DNA of 64,000 nt from assembly GCA_020633975.1 (NCBI GenBank), contig JACKCR010000003.1, positions 310,001 to 374,000 on the forward strand, written 5' to 3'. A program made the position numbers and the translations under genes. Of this stretch, positions 44,724 through 53,037 are shown one piece after another (within the stretch, counting starts at the first letter, position 1; each line of letters opens with the position of its first letter). The stretch comes from Candidatus Eiseniibacteriota bacterium. Its GTDB lineage: Bacteria > Eisenbacteria > RBG-16-71-46 > CAIMUX01. Under the pieces are notes generated by a model. That model was not told where the DNA came from, ran no database searches, and saw only the letters and a program-made list of their open reading frames with translations.

Positions 44724-45368
44724 ATGGATGAATCGCTTCGGCCCGAGAATCGGCGCGATCTGTCCCCGGACCGGATCGCGGCGGGATTCGCGGAGACCGT
44801 GCGGAATCGGATGACGTTCGCCTACACCCTCGCCACTGGGTTCGTCTTCGGTGGCTTGATGAGCTTCATCACGTCGGCCCAGCAGGTGTTCCAAGACACG
44901 TTTGGAGTGGAACGCGAGTTCCCGCTCCTCTTCGCGTTGATCGCGCTCGCGATGTCGGCGGCGTCGTTCCTCAACGCGAGATGGGTGCGCCGGTTCGGAG
45001 TCGTTCGTCTGTCACATGCCGCGCTGTGGGTGTTGATCGGAGTGAGCGGACTCCACGGTGCGCTCGCCGTGCTCGGCTGGTCCCCGCTCCCGGTCTTCGT
45101 CGCACTCGAGGCGCTCACGCTGTTCGTCTTCGGGTTCGTCGGGGCGAACTTCAACTCGATCGCAATGGAGCCGATGGGGCACATCGCCGGGACGGCGTCG
45201 TCCGCGATCGGGGCGATCACGACGATCCTCTCGGCGACGCTCGGTCTCGTGATCGGTCAGCTCTACGACGGGACCACCGTACCGTTGATCGTCGGCACCT
45301 GCGTCCTCGGCATCGTCGCCCGGGTCGTCCTCTGGGTGACCGGACAGAAGAGTCGAGACGAGATCTGA
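44724..45368 (+). pseudogene. C-terminal half of a Bcr/CflA-type MFS transporter
   Basis: The frame codes for 214 aa that match only the second half of Bcr/CflA drug transporters. It has the central-loop motif ESLRPENRR, then six membrane helices with GFVFGGLMSFITSAQQVFQ and FLNARWVRRFG. The N-terminal six helices are absent: upstream is the divergent FHA-GGDEF gene, whose start lies 153 bases away. There is no SD before the ATG at 44724. It is most likely a remnant left by a deletion or rearrangement. A functional half-transporter cannot be excluded because the frame is intact. Confidence 0.75.
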
Positions 45369-45443
45369 GCGGCTCAGAGCCGTCGTCTCCGTCGATCACC
45401 GGCGGAACGCGGAGTCGACGAGGCGATGCGGATCGGCTCGAGC

Positions 45444-46637
45444 CTACGCCGGCCTCGCCATCTCCCGAATGAGTCCGGCGATCCGCTCCCGATCCTCGGC
45501 CGCGAGACTGCTCCCGGACGGAAGACAGAGTCCGAGCTCGAACAGTCGGTCCGCGACAGCACCGCCGTACATCGGCGCGTCCGCGAAGAGCGGCTGGAGA
45601 TGCATCGGCTTCCAGAGCGGTCGGGACTCGATGTTGTGCTCTTCGAGCCGAACGCGGATCTGCTCGCGCGTCGCTCCGAACTTCGTCGGATCTACCAGAA
45701 CGCACGTTAGCCAACGGGTGTGGAGCCCCCAACCCGCATCGGGCTGGAACATGAGTCCAGGGAGCGAGCCGAGAGCTTCCTGGTAGTACGCGAAGTTCTC
45801 CCGACGGGCCGCGACCCGTTCGTCCAAGACGGCGAGCTGACCGCGCCCCACTCCGGCTAAGATGTTACTCATCCGATAGTTGTAGCCGACCTCGGTGTGC
45901 TCGTAGTGCGGCGCGGGGTCCCGAGCCTGGGTGGCGAGCTTCCGAGCGCGCTGGATCAGGGCTTCGTCCGAAGAGACGAGCATCCCGCCGCCCGAGGTCG
46001 TGATGATCTTGTTCCCGTTGAAGCTGAAGACCCCGACCCTACCGATCGTTCCGGGTGACTTGACGGAACCGCCGGAGCCGGCTCGATCCGCGGAACTGCT
46101 CCCCCCTCCGCCGTCCTTTCCCCAGTAGGTCGTACCGAGCGCCTCGGCTGCGTCTTCTACCAGGGTGACTCCGTGCCGCTGACAAACGGCGTGGATCGCG
46201 TCCAGATCTGCGCTCTGGCCATAGAGATGGACGGCCAGAACCGCCTTCGGGAGACGTCCGGTCTTGGTCATCCGGTCCCGGATCGCCTCTTCGATCCGCT
46301 CCGGATCGAGGTTCCACGACCGCTCCTCCGAGTCCACCAGGATCGGCTTCGCACCCACGTACGTGATCGGGTTCACGCTGGCAACGAAGGTCAGGGACGA
46401 GACGATGACCTCGTCACCGGGGCCAACGTCCGACAGGATCAATGCAAGGTGCAGAGCGGCCGTTCCGGAACTGAGGGCGGCGGCATGAGGAGACCCAACC
46501 CGCGCCGCGAACTCCCGCTCGAAGCCGTCGACGTTCGGGCCCAACGGAGCGACCCAATTCGTGTCGAATGCCTCGTCGACATACTTCCGCTCGAGCCCAC
46601 TCATGTGAGGCGGCGATAGATAGATACGCTCGGACAC
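45444..46637 (-). CDS. DegT/DnrJ/EryC1/StrS family PLP aminotransferase
   Basis: The protein has 397 aa. It shows the family's substrate-side start (YLSPPHMSGLERKYVDEAF), SSGTAALHLAL, the PLP Asp region LVEDAAEALG, and the Schiff-base Lys in FSFNGNKIITTSGGG. These enzymes aminate keto-sugars for polysaccharide or glycan synthesis. A Gly/Ser-rich insert of about 20 residues (GGGGSSSADRAGSGGS) sits between the WGK and IGRVGVFSF strands, where homologs are short. The GTG start is inferred from conservation. No other sugar genes are in the window. Confidence 0.9.
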   Translation of the reverse strand: MSERIYLSPPHMSGLERKYVDEAFDTNWVAPLGPNVDGFEREFAARVGSPHAAALSSGTAALHLALILSDVGPGDEVIVSSLTFVASVNPITYVGAKPILVDSEERSWNLDPERIEEAIRDRMTKTGRLPKAVLAVHLYGQSADLDAIHAVCQRHGVTLVEDAAEALGTTYWGKDGGGGSSSADRAGSGGSVKSPGTIGRVGVFSFNGNKIITTSGGGMLVSSDEALIQRARKLATQARDPAPHYEHTEVGYNYRMSNILAGVGRGQLAVLDERVAARRENFAYYQEALGSLPGLMFQPDAGWGLHTRWLTCVLVDPTKFGATREQIRVRLEEHNIESRPLWKPMHLQPLFADAPMYGGAVADRLFELGLCLPSGSSLAAEDRERIAGLIREMARPA

Positions 46638-47022
46638 GAGTCCTATACCTCCAGTTGCGGCGACGTCGCGCCACGGTATCCGATCCGGCGGGCCGTCCGC
46701 AATCTCCCGGCCACGATCTCGGCTGCGACCGCGAGCCACAGCCGGGGCGGCAACGGGGGTCCCCCGGTCAACCACGACGTCCGGCTACAACCTAGGGACG
46801 GCAGGGCTTGGGCGTTCCGAGAGGGAAATCGAGGACGAACGGTGGAGCACGTGTGCGTCAGCGTTGTGTCCCGCCCTCTTGGCTCGGTATCCTTGTAGTC
46901 TGGCGTGGAGAGCATCCCCCGCCAGCCGAGCCTTGCCAAGTCGTTGCAACACAAGGACAAGCTCGGTTGGCACACCCACTCGAAGCCGCTCTTCGCTCCT
47001 CGAACGTACGGGAGTGCACCCG
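46638..47022. other. Divergent intergenic region
   Basis: It lies between the aminotransferase and the cytochrome gene, which are transcribed away from each other. I see no supported ORF; both starts must have promoters here but no clear pair of boxes stands out. Confidence 0.4.
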
Positions 47023-49905
47023 ATGCATACGCACAAGTCCTGCTCGCGCAACCCCTTGCGGGCTCTCACCGCCCATGGGCCGAAGTGCCGGGTCGCAACC
47101 GCTCGACCAAACGAGGGCGCGCGTTCCGTTGTCGCCTCACGCACTTCGGTAGCTCGGGCCCTGGCCGCCGTCTGCGGCCTCCTCCTCCTTGCCGACGCCG
47201 CAATCGCGGACGGGCCGCAGTTCGAGTCTCCACCGGTCCACCCGATCCAGGTTTCGGCGGACGGCTCGCGACTCCTTGCCGTCCATCAAGCGGACGACCG
47301 GTTGCTCGTCTACGATCTCGCGCAGTCTGCGGAGCCGACGCTCGAACAGGAGATCATGGTCGGACTCGAACCGGTGACGGTTCGGGAGCGCACGGCCTCC
47401 GAAGTGTGGGTGGTGAACCACCTCTCGGACTCGATCTCGATCGTCGATCTCTCGACCGGGCAGGTGACGGCAACGTTGATCGTGGGTGACGAGCCCACGG
47501 ACGTGGTCTTCGCGGGGAACCCGGAGCGTGCGTTCGTCTGCGTGTCTCGGGAGCGTGTCGTGCGCGTGTACGATCCGTCGGACCTCGGCGCGCCGCCGAT
47601 CGACATCCCCGTCTTGCAGGTGGATCCACTCGCACTCGCGGTCTCTCCCGATGGAGCGAGCGTGTACGTCGCGGCGCTCAACAGCGGGAACGAGACGACG
47701 ACGGTGCCGCCGATGTCCGTCGAACAAGCAGGCGGGCCTCCGCCGCCGGATCCGCCGATGGGCGGAGACCTTCCGTTGCCGCCACGCGTTGCGCTCATCG
47801 TCCAGCACGACGGCACTGCCTGGCGGGACGAAGTGGGCGGTGATTGGAGCGCATACGTCCCGTACCGGGTCTACGACAACGACGTCCTCCGGATCGACGT
47901 CGCCTCCGGAACGATCGCAGAGGACTACTCCGGTGTCGGGACGACTCTGTTCGGGCTGGCGGTCCATCCGATCGACGGACGGCTCTACGTCTCGAATCAA
48001 GAGGCGCTGAACCTGGTGCGCTTCGAGCCGAAGCTCAAGTCTCGGTTCGCGGAGAACCGGGTGACGGTGATCGATCCCGGAACCGGGACGGCCGTGCCCT
48101 CGGATCTCAACTCGCACATCGATTACAACAATCCCGCCGGTTCCGAGTCGGAGCGGGCGCTCAGCCTTTCGATCCCGACCTCCATCACGGTTGGAACGGA
48201 CGGCAAGGTGTATGTCGCCGCGTTCGGATCGGCAAAGGTCGGCGTCCTCGATCAGTTCGGCGTCGTCCAACGGAGGATCGACGTGGGGGACGGCCCGTGC
48301 GGCGTGGCCTTGGACGAAGCGCGGAGCCGTCTCTACGTGCTCACGCGGATCCCGGGCGGACTGGACGTCGTCGACTTGACGGACGATTCCGTCTCACACG
48401 TCGGTGTGGGGTTCGACCCGACTCCGCAGGAGATCCACGTGGGGCGGAAGCGGTTCTACGACGGCCGCGACTCGTCTGCACACGGCGACCTCTCCTGTGC
48501 GACGTGTCACGTCTACGCGGACATGGACCACGTGGCCTGGGATCTCGGCGATCCGCAGGGTGAGTTCATCGACGGGATCTCCGGTGCGTTCGCCGGATAC
48601 CATCCGATGAAGGGCCCGATGATGACACAGCCGCTCAAGGGCATGGTCGACACGGACCCGTTCCACTGGCGCGGTGACCGGCCCCTTCTCTCCGATTTCA
48701 ACCAGACCTTCGTGAAGCTGATGGGACGCGCGACGGAGCTCTCTACGCTCGAGTTCCTCGAGATGGAGACCTTCCTCAACGCGGTCGTCTATCCGCCGAA
48801 CCCGTTCCGTCCGCTCGACGGCACGCTGCCTGACCCTGCGTCGGGGCCGAACCCGACACGGGGGGAGCAGCTCTTCCACAGTGGCAACTTGGTGGACGGC
48901 GGCGGACAGTGCTTCGAGTGCCACGAGGAACCGAGCGGCGCAAAGCGACTCGTGATTCCGTTCACTCTGCTCGGAGAGAACGAGGATCAGGATCTCGTCG
49001 TCCCGCACCTTCGGAACCAGTACGAAAAGGTCGGCTTCGATCGTGACGCCGCGTGGGCTCTGCGTGGCTACGGCTACACCCACAACGGAGTGCAGGACGA
49101 CCTGCAGATGTTCTTTGGCAGCCGGGACTTCACGTTCGATACCCAACAGCAGAAGGACGACGTCGAAGCGTTCCTCCTCTACTTCGATACCGGCACGCAC
49201 GCCGCGGTGGGTGCGCAGTGGACCTTCGACGGCGCAAATGAGGCCGCGGGACGGTCGCGTGTCGAGACGCTCGAAGCCGTCGCGGATCTCGGAATGATCG
49301 GACTCGTCGCCAAGGGACAGGATCTCTCGGGACAAGCGAGAGGCTGGGCCTTCATCGGCGGCGGATGGCAGCCGGACCGTTCGTCCGAGTCACCGGTAAC
49401 GCTGGACGACGTGATCGACCTGGCCGGGAACGGCCGAGCGATCACCTTCACCGCCGTCTACGCCGGCTGTGAGACCCGGCTCGGCTTGGACCGCGATCTC
49501 GACGGCTACTTCGATCGCGATGAGCTCGACCTCGGCTCCGACCCAGGCGACCCAGGCTCGATCCCGGATCCGTCTTCGCTTCCGCCGATCGCCGCATCCT
49601 TCACGGACGTCAGACTCGAGCCGCTCTGGCCGAACCCTGCCTCCCGAGCCGTACGCATGGCGCTGGAGCTGAGCGTGGAGTCCCGTGTCGACGCCACGAT
49701 CTACGACGTGACGGGGCGAGCGGTACGAGAACTGCTGCGAGATGAGCCCGCGCTCTCGGGCCGTAGCGAAACGACTTGGGACCTGATGGACGACGAGGGT
49801 CGGGCGGTTCCGTCGGGGCTCTACTTCGTCCGAGCGCAGGTCACCACGGAAGTTGGTGCCACTGAAACCGTGACGCGTACACGGCGTGTCGTCGTGCGTC
49901 GCTGA
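47023..49905 (+). CDS. Secreted YVTN-type beta-propeller diheme cytochrome with FlgD-like C-terminus
   Basis: The protein has 960 aa. A long basic N-terminus precedes a signal helix (about residues 45-62, AVCGLLLLADAAIA). Residues of about 65-480 form YVTN/NHL-like propeller blades (NHLSDSISIVDLSTGQVTAT, VSPDGASVYVAALNSGNE). Two c-type heme sites follow: CATCH at about 492 and CFECH at about 630. They are spaced as in diheme MauG/CCP-like proteins. The last 95 residues are an Ig-like FlgD-type domain (LEPLWPNPAS, ATIYDVTGRAVRELL, GLYFVRAQ), as seen on secreted proteins of several phyla. Electron donor and substrate are unknown. Confidence 0.85.
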   Translation: MHTHKSCSRNPLRALTAHGPKCRVATARPNEGARSVVASRTSVARALAAVCGLLLLADAAIADGPQFESPPVHPIQVSADGSRLLAVHQADDRLLVYDLAQSAEPTLEQEIMVGLEPVTVRERTASEVWVVNHLSDSISIVDLSTGQVTATLIVGDEPTDVVFAGNPERAFVCVSRERVVRVYDPSDLGAPPIDIPVLQVDPLALAVSPDGASVYVAALNSGNETTTVPPMSVEQAGGPPPPDPPMGGDLPLPPRVALIVQHDGTAWRDEVGGDWSAYVPYRVYDNDVLRIDVASGTIAEDYSGVGTTLFGLAVHPIDGRLYVSNQEALNLVRFEPKLKSRFAENRVTVIDPGTGTAVPSDLNSHIDYNNPAGSESERALSLSIPTSITVGTDGKVYVAAFGSAKVGVLDQFGVVQRRIDVGDGPCGVALDEARSRLYVLTRIPGGLDVVDLTDDSVSHVGVGFDPTPQEIHVGRKRFYDGRDSSAHGDLSCATCHVYADMDHVAWDLGDPQGEFIDGISGAFAGYHPMKGPMMTQPLKGMVDTDPFHWRGDRPLLSDFNQTFVKLMGRATELSTLEFLEMETFLNAVVYPPNPFRPLDGTLPDPASGPNPTRGEQLFHSGNLVDGGGQCFECHEEPSGAKRLVIPFTLLGENEDQDLVVPHLRNQYEKVGFDRDAAWALRGYGYTHNGVQDDLQMFFGSRDFTFDTQQQKDDVEAFLLYFDTGTHAAVGAQWTFDGANEAAGRSRVETLEAVADLGMIGLVAKGQDLSGQARGWAFIGGGWQPDRSSESPVTLDDVIDLAGNGRAITFTAVYAGCETRLGLDRDLDGYFDRDELDLGSDPGDPGSIPDPSSLPPIAASFTDVRLEPLWPNPASRAVRMALELSVESRVDATIYDVTGRAVRELLRDEPALSGRSETTWDLMDDEGRAVPSGLYFVRAQVTTEVGATETVTRTRRVVVRR

Positions 49906-49971
49906 ACCCGACCGATACGAGCGCACGGAGTGCCGTCGTGCGCCGCTGGACCCGACCGACACGAGCGCACG
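49891..49971. repeat. 37-bp imperfect direct repeat, period 44
   Basis: Copies at 49891-49927 and 49935-49971 differ at three positions by my count. The first copy contains the last codons and stop of the cytochrome gene; the second lies just after it. Related shorter repeats (CGTCGAGACCCGGCA) follow at about 50016-50060. Confidence 0.8.
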
Positions 49972-50193
49972 CCGCGTCGCTGACGCCAACCTGCATTTCT
50001 ATGCAACCCTCGGTACGTCGAGACCCGGCAGACCGGCACCCGGAGGTCGAGACCCGGCACGTCGAGATCCAGCGAAGTGACGCGACCGCGAGGCATCTTC
50101 GGACGCGATTTCCCGCCGTATCTGCTCCTCTCCTGATGCGCGACTCGACGGTTCGGGTCTATCCTCCCGCCGTACGAGAAAGGGAGGTCGCAG

Positions 50194-51453
50194 ATGTCCA
50201 AGGAAACGGTCGTTCTCGCCTACTCTGGCGGACTGGATACGAGCTGCATCTTGAAGTGGCTCGAGCTGGAAGGCTTTCGGGTCATCGCCTACATCGCGGA
50301 CGTCGGACAGAAGGACGACTTCGAGGAGATCGCAGTACGCGCGCGCGCCACCGGCGCCGACGAGGTCGAGGTCCATGACCTGAAGCGCGAGTTCGTCACC
50401 GATTACATCTATCCAGCCATCCGCGGTGACGCCGTCTATGAAGGACGGTATCTCCTCGGGACGGCTCTCGCCCGGCCGATCATCGCAAAGCGCCAGGTCG
50501 AGGTCGCGAGGAAGCACGGCGCCGGATGGGTCTCCCACGGCGCAACCGGCAAGGGTAACGACCAAGTTCGTTTCGAGCTCGCCTATGCCGCACTCGCTCC
50601 TCGAATGAAGGTGCTCGCCCCGTGGAAGGAGCCTCGCTTCCTCCAGAAGTTCCAGGGTCGACGGGACCTCATCGCGTTCGCCGAGGAGCATGGCATTCCG
50701 ATTCCGGTCACGCTCGAGAAGCCGTTCTCGACGGACGAGAACCTGATGCACAAGAGCTACGAGTCGGGAATCCTCGAGGACCCGATGCTCCAGCCGGATC
50801 CGTCCATCTTCACCGTGTGCAAGAGTCCGAAGGATGCGCCGGATGAGGAGACCCTTCTCGAGATCGACTTCAAGGATGGCTATCCGAAGCGCGTCCACAA
50901 TCTCGCCACCGGCGAGGAGGTCTTCGATCCTCTGTCGATCTTCGAGTACTTGAACGAAGTCGGCGGACGGAACGGAATCGGCCGGATCGACATCGTCGAG
51001 AACCGGTTCGTCGGCATCAAGTCCCGCGGCATCTACGAGACGCCGGGCGGGACGATCCTCCATGAAGCACTGCGGGACCTCGAAGGGATCGCGATGGACA
51101 AGGAGGTGCTCCGCCTCCGGAACCGACTGGCACCGGAGCTCGCGGCCACGATCTACAACGGCTTCTGGTTCAGTCCCGAGATGGACTTCCTCATGGCTGC
51201 CGTGGAGAAGAGCCAAGAGCTGATCGACGGTACGGTACGACTCTCCCTTTACAAGGGGAACGTCCGCCCGGTCGGACGCACGTCTCCGAGTTCGCTCTAC
51301 GACCCGGAGCTCGCGAGCATGGACATCGCCGGTGGATTCGATCAATCGGACTCCGCGGGCTTCATCCGCGTGAACGCACTCAGGCTCAAGGCGCATCGGG
51401 TCATCGTCAGGCGCGCAGGAGAGAACGCGGTCTGCCACGAGGAAGGGATCTAG
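50194..51453 (+). CDS. argG: Argininosuccinate synthase
   Basis: The protein has 419 aa. The ATP-pyrophosphatase loop AYSGGLDTS starts at residue 9, followed by the citrulline/aspartate region [14 protein letters not shown] and [15 protein letters not shown]. It joins citrulline and aspartate with ATP to form argininosuccinate in arginine synthesis. AAAGGGAGG precedes the ATG. argH follows after 50 bases. Confidence 0.97.
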   Translation: MSKETVVLAYSGGLDTSCILKWLELEGFRVIAYIADVGQKDDFEEIAVRARATGADEVEVHDLKREFVTDYIYPAIRGDAVYEGRYLLGTALARPIIAKRQVEVARKHGAGWVSHGATGKGNDQVRFELAYAALAPRMKVLAPWKEPRFLQKFQGRRDLIAFAEEHGIPIPVTLEKPFSTDENLMHKSYESGILEDPMLQPDPSIFTVCKSPKDAPDEETLLEIDFKDGYPKRVHNLATGEEVFDPLSIFEYLNEVGGRNGIGRIDIVENRFVGIKSRGIYETPGGTILHEALRDLEGIAMDKEVLRLRNRLAPELAATIYNGFWFSPEMDFLMAAVEKSQELIDGTVRLSLYKGNVRPVGRTSPSSLYDPELASMDIAGGFDQSDSAGFIRVNALRLKAHRVIVRRAGENAVCHEEGI

Positions 51454-51503
51454 CCCGCTCCGCCGCGGCGCGGCACCAAGCGTCACCGGAAAGGAACCAC
51501 ACC

Positions 51504-52841
51504 ATGCAGCTCTGGCACGCGGACGGACTCACCGTGGACCAGGCCGTCCTCGAGTTCACCGTCGGGGAGGACCCGGTCCTCGACAAGGAACTACTCCCCT
51601 TCGACTGCATCGCATCGGCTGCACACGCCCGCGTGCTGGAAGAGATGGATCTCTTCGAAGGAGACGAGTTCGAGAGGATCTCCGCGGCGCTGCGTGAAGC
51701 GTTCGCGAAATCGATCAACGGTGAGATCCCGATCCCGATCGAGCAAGAAGACGCGCACACGGCACTAGAGTCGTTCCTCGTTTCGAAGGTGGGCGAAGCG
51801 GGGCTCAAGATCCACACGGGGCGCTCGCGAAACGACCAGGTGATCCAGGCACTTCGTCTCCTCGTTCGGGAACGGCTCCTGGAACTCGCGGATCGGTGTT
51901 CCGAACTCGTCGAGGAGCTGATCGAAGCGCATCACCTCCACCACCGGACGTTGATGCCTGGCTACACCCACACCCGCCAAGCCATGCCGTCCACAGTAGG
52001 TCAGCTCTTCGGTGCTGCGGCCGAAGGCGCGATTCGCGACCTCGAAACGTTGGCGCTCCCGCTCGCCAAGACGAACCGGGCCGCGCTCGGCTCGGCTTCG
52101 GGGTACGGCGTCCCGCTTCCGATGCTCCGCAAACGGATCCCCGAACTCCTCGGTCTCGACTCTCTCGACGCCAACACTCTGTTCGTCCAGAACACGCGAG
52201 GTCATCTCGAGTCGAGCGCGATCTTCTCGCTCCACCAGATGGCGATCACGCAGTCTCGCTTCGCAGCCGACCTCATCCTCTTCTCCTCGGAAGCGTTCCA
52301 GTTCTTCCAGCTCCCGGTCGCAATCACTACGGGATCCTCGATCATGCCGCAGAAGCGGAACCCGGACGTGCTCGAGCTCATCCGGGCGCTCCCAGCTTCC
52401 ATGCTGGCGCGCTACGTCGAAGTCACCGGCACCCTGCACGGACTGGGATCTGGGTACCATCGCGACCTCCAACGAACCAAGGGGCCTCTCCTCGTCGCGC
52501 TCGCGGAGATGGCGCGAGTTCTGGTTCTGCTTCGAACCACCGTGCGGGAGATCGAAGTGAACGACAGCGCATGCGAGGCAGCGCTCGACCCATCCATCTT
52601 CGCCACGGACCACGTATACCGGATGGTGCTCGACGGAACCCCGTTCCGGACGGCCTACCAAGCGGTGAAGAAGGAACCGCCGGCATCTCTGGAGAAGCGA
52701 GACATCCTCGACGGACGCACCCACGTCGGCGCACCGGGCACGGATCACTCGGCCGCGTTTCGCGATCTCCTGTCCTCCGTCGGCTCGGGATTGGAACGCT
52801 TCCGCCGTGGCGCCGCCGAGGCGCGCTTGCTCGTCCAGTGA
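51504..52841 (+). CDS. argH: Argininosuccinate lyase
   Basis: The protein has 445 aa. The fumarase/ASL signature GSSIMPQKRNPD is intact and carries the catalytic Ser, with HTGRSRNDQ and PGYTHTRQAMP as further conserved blocks. It splits argininosuccinate into arginine and fumarate. GGAAAGGA precedes the ATG. The argGH pair ends at a strong terminator. Confidence 0.97.
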   Translation: MQLWHADGLTVDQAVLEFTVGEDPVLDKELLPFDCIASAAHARVLEEMDLFEGDEFERISAALREAFAKSINGEIPIPIEQEDAHTALESFLVSKVGEAGLKIHTGRSRNDQVIQALRLLVRERLLELADRCSELVEELIEAHHLHHRTLMPGYTHTRQAMPSTVGQLFGAAAEGAIRDLETLALPLAKTNRAALGSASGYGVPLPMLRKRIPELLGLDSLDANTLFVQNTRGHLESSAIFSLHQMAITQSRFAADLILFSSEAFQFFQLPVAITTGSSIMPQKRNPDVLELIRALPASMLARYVEVTGTLHGLGSGYHRDLQRTKGPLLVALAEMARVLVLLRTTVREIEVNDSACEAALDPSIFATDHVYRMVLDGTPFRTAYQAVKKEPPASLEKRDILDGRTHVGAPGTDHSAAFRDLLSSVGSGLERFRRGAAEARLLVQ

Positions 52842-52938
52842 TTCGCTAGAGTGGACGAGGACACAGGAACCGGTGGAACGTGAGGAGCAGCTCCCATCTC
52901 CATCGAGTGGGTGAAATGCCCCATTCCACGTCCTGCCG

Positions 52939-52959
52939 CCCGCCTGTACAGGCGGGTTT
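52939..52959 (+). terminator. Terminator after argGH
   Basis: CCCGCCTGTACAGGCGGG (52939-52956) is a perfect 18-base palindrome followed by TTT. Confidence 0.8.
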
Positions 52960-53037
52960 ACGTCACGTCCAGATCTTCTGAAGTGGGTTAACCCTCCCTC
53001 GACTCAAGGAGAGCCGTCACTCCTCCGAACAATCGGA

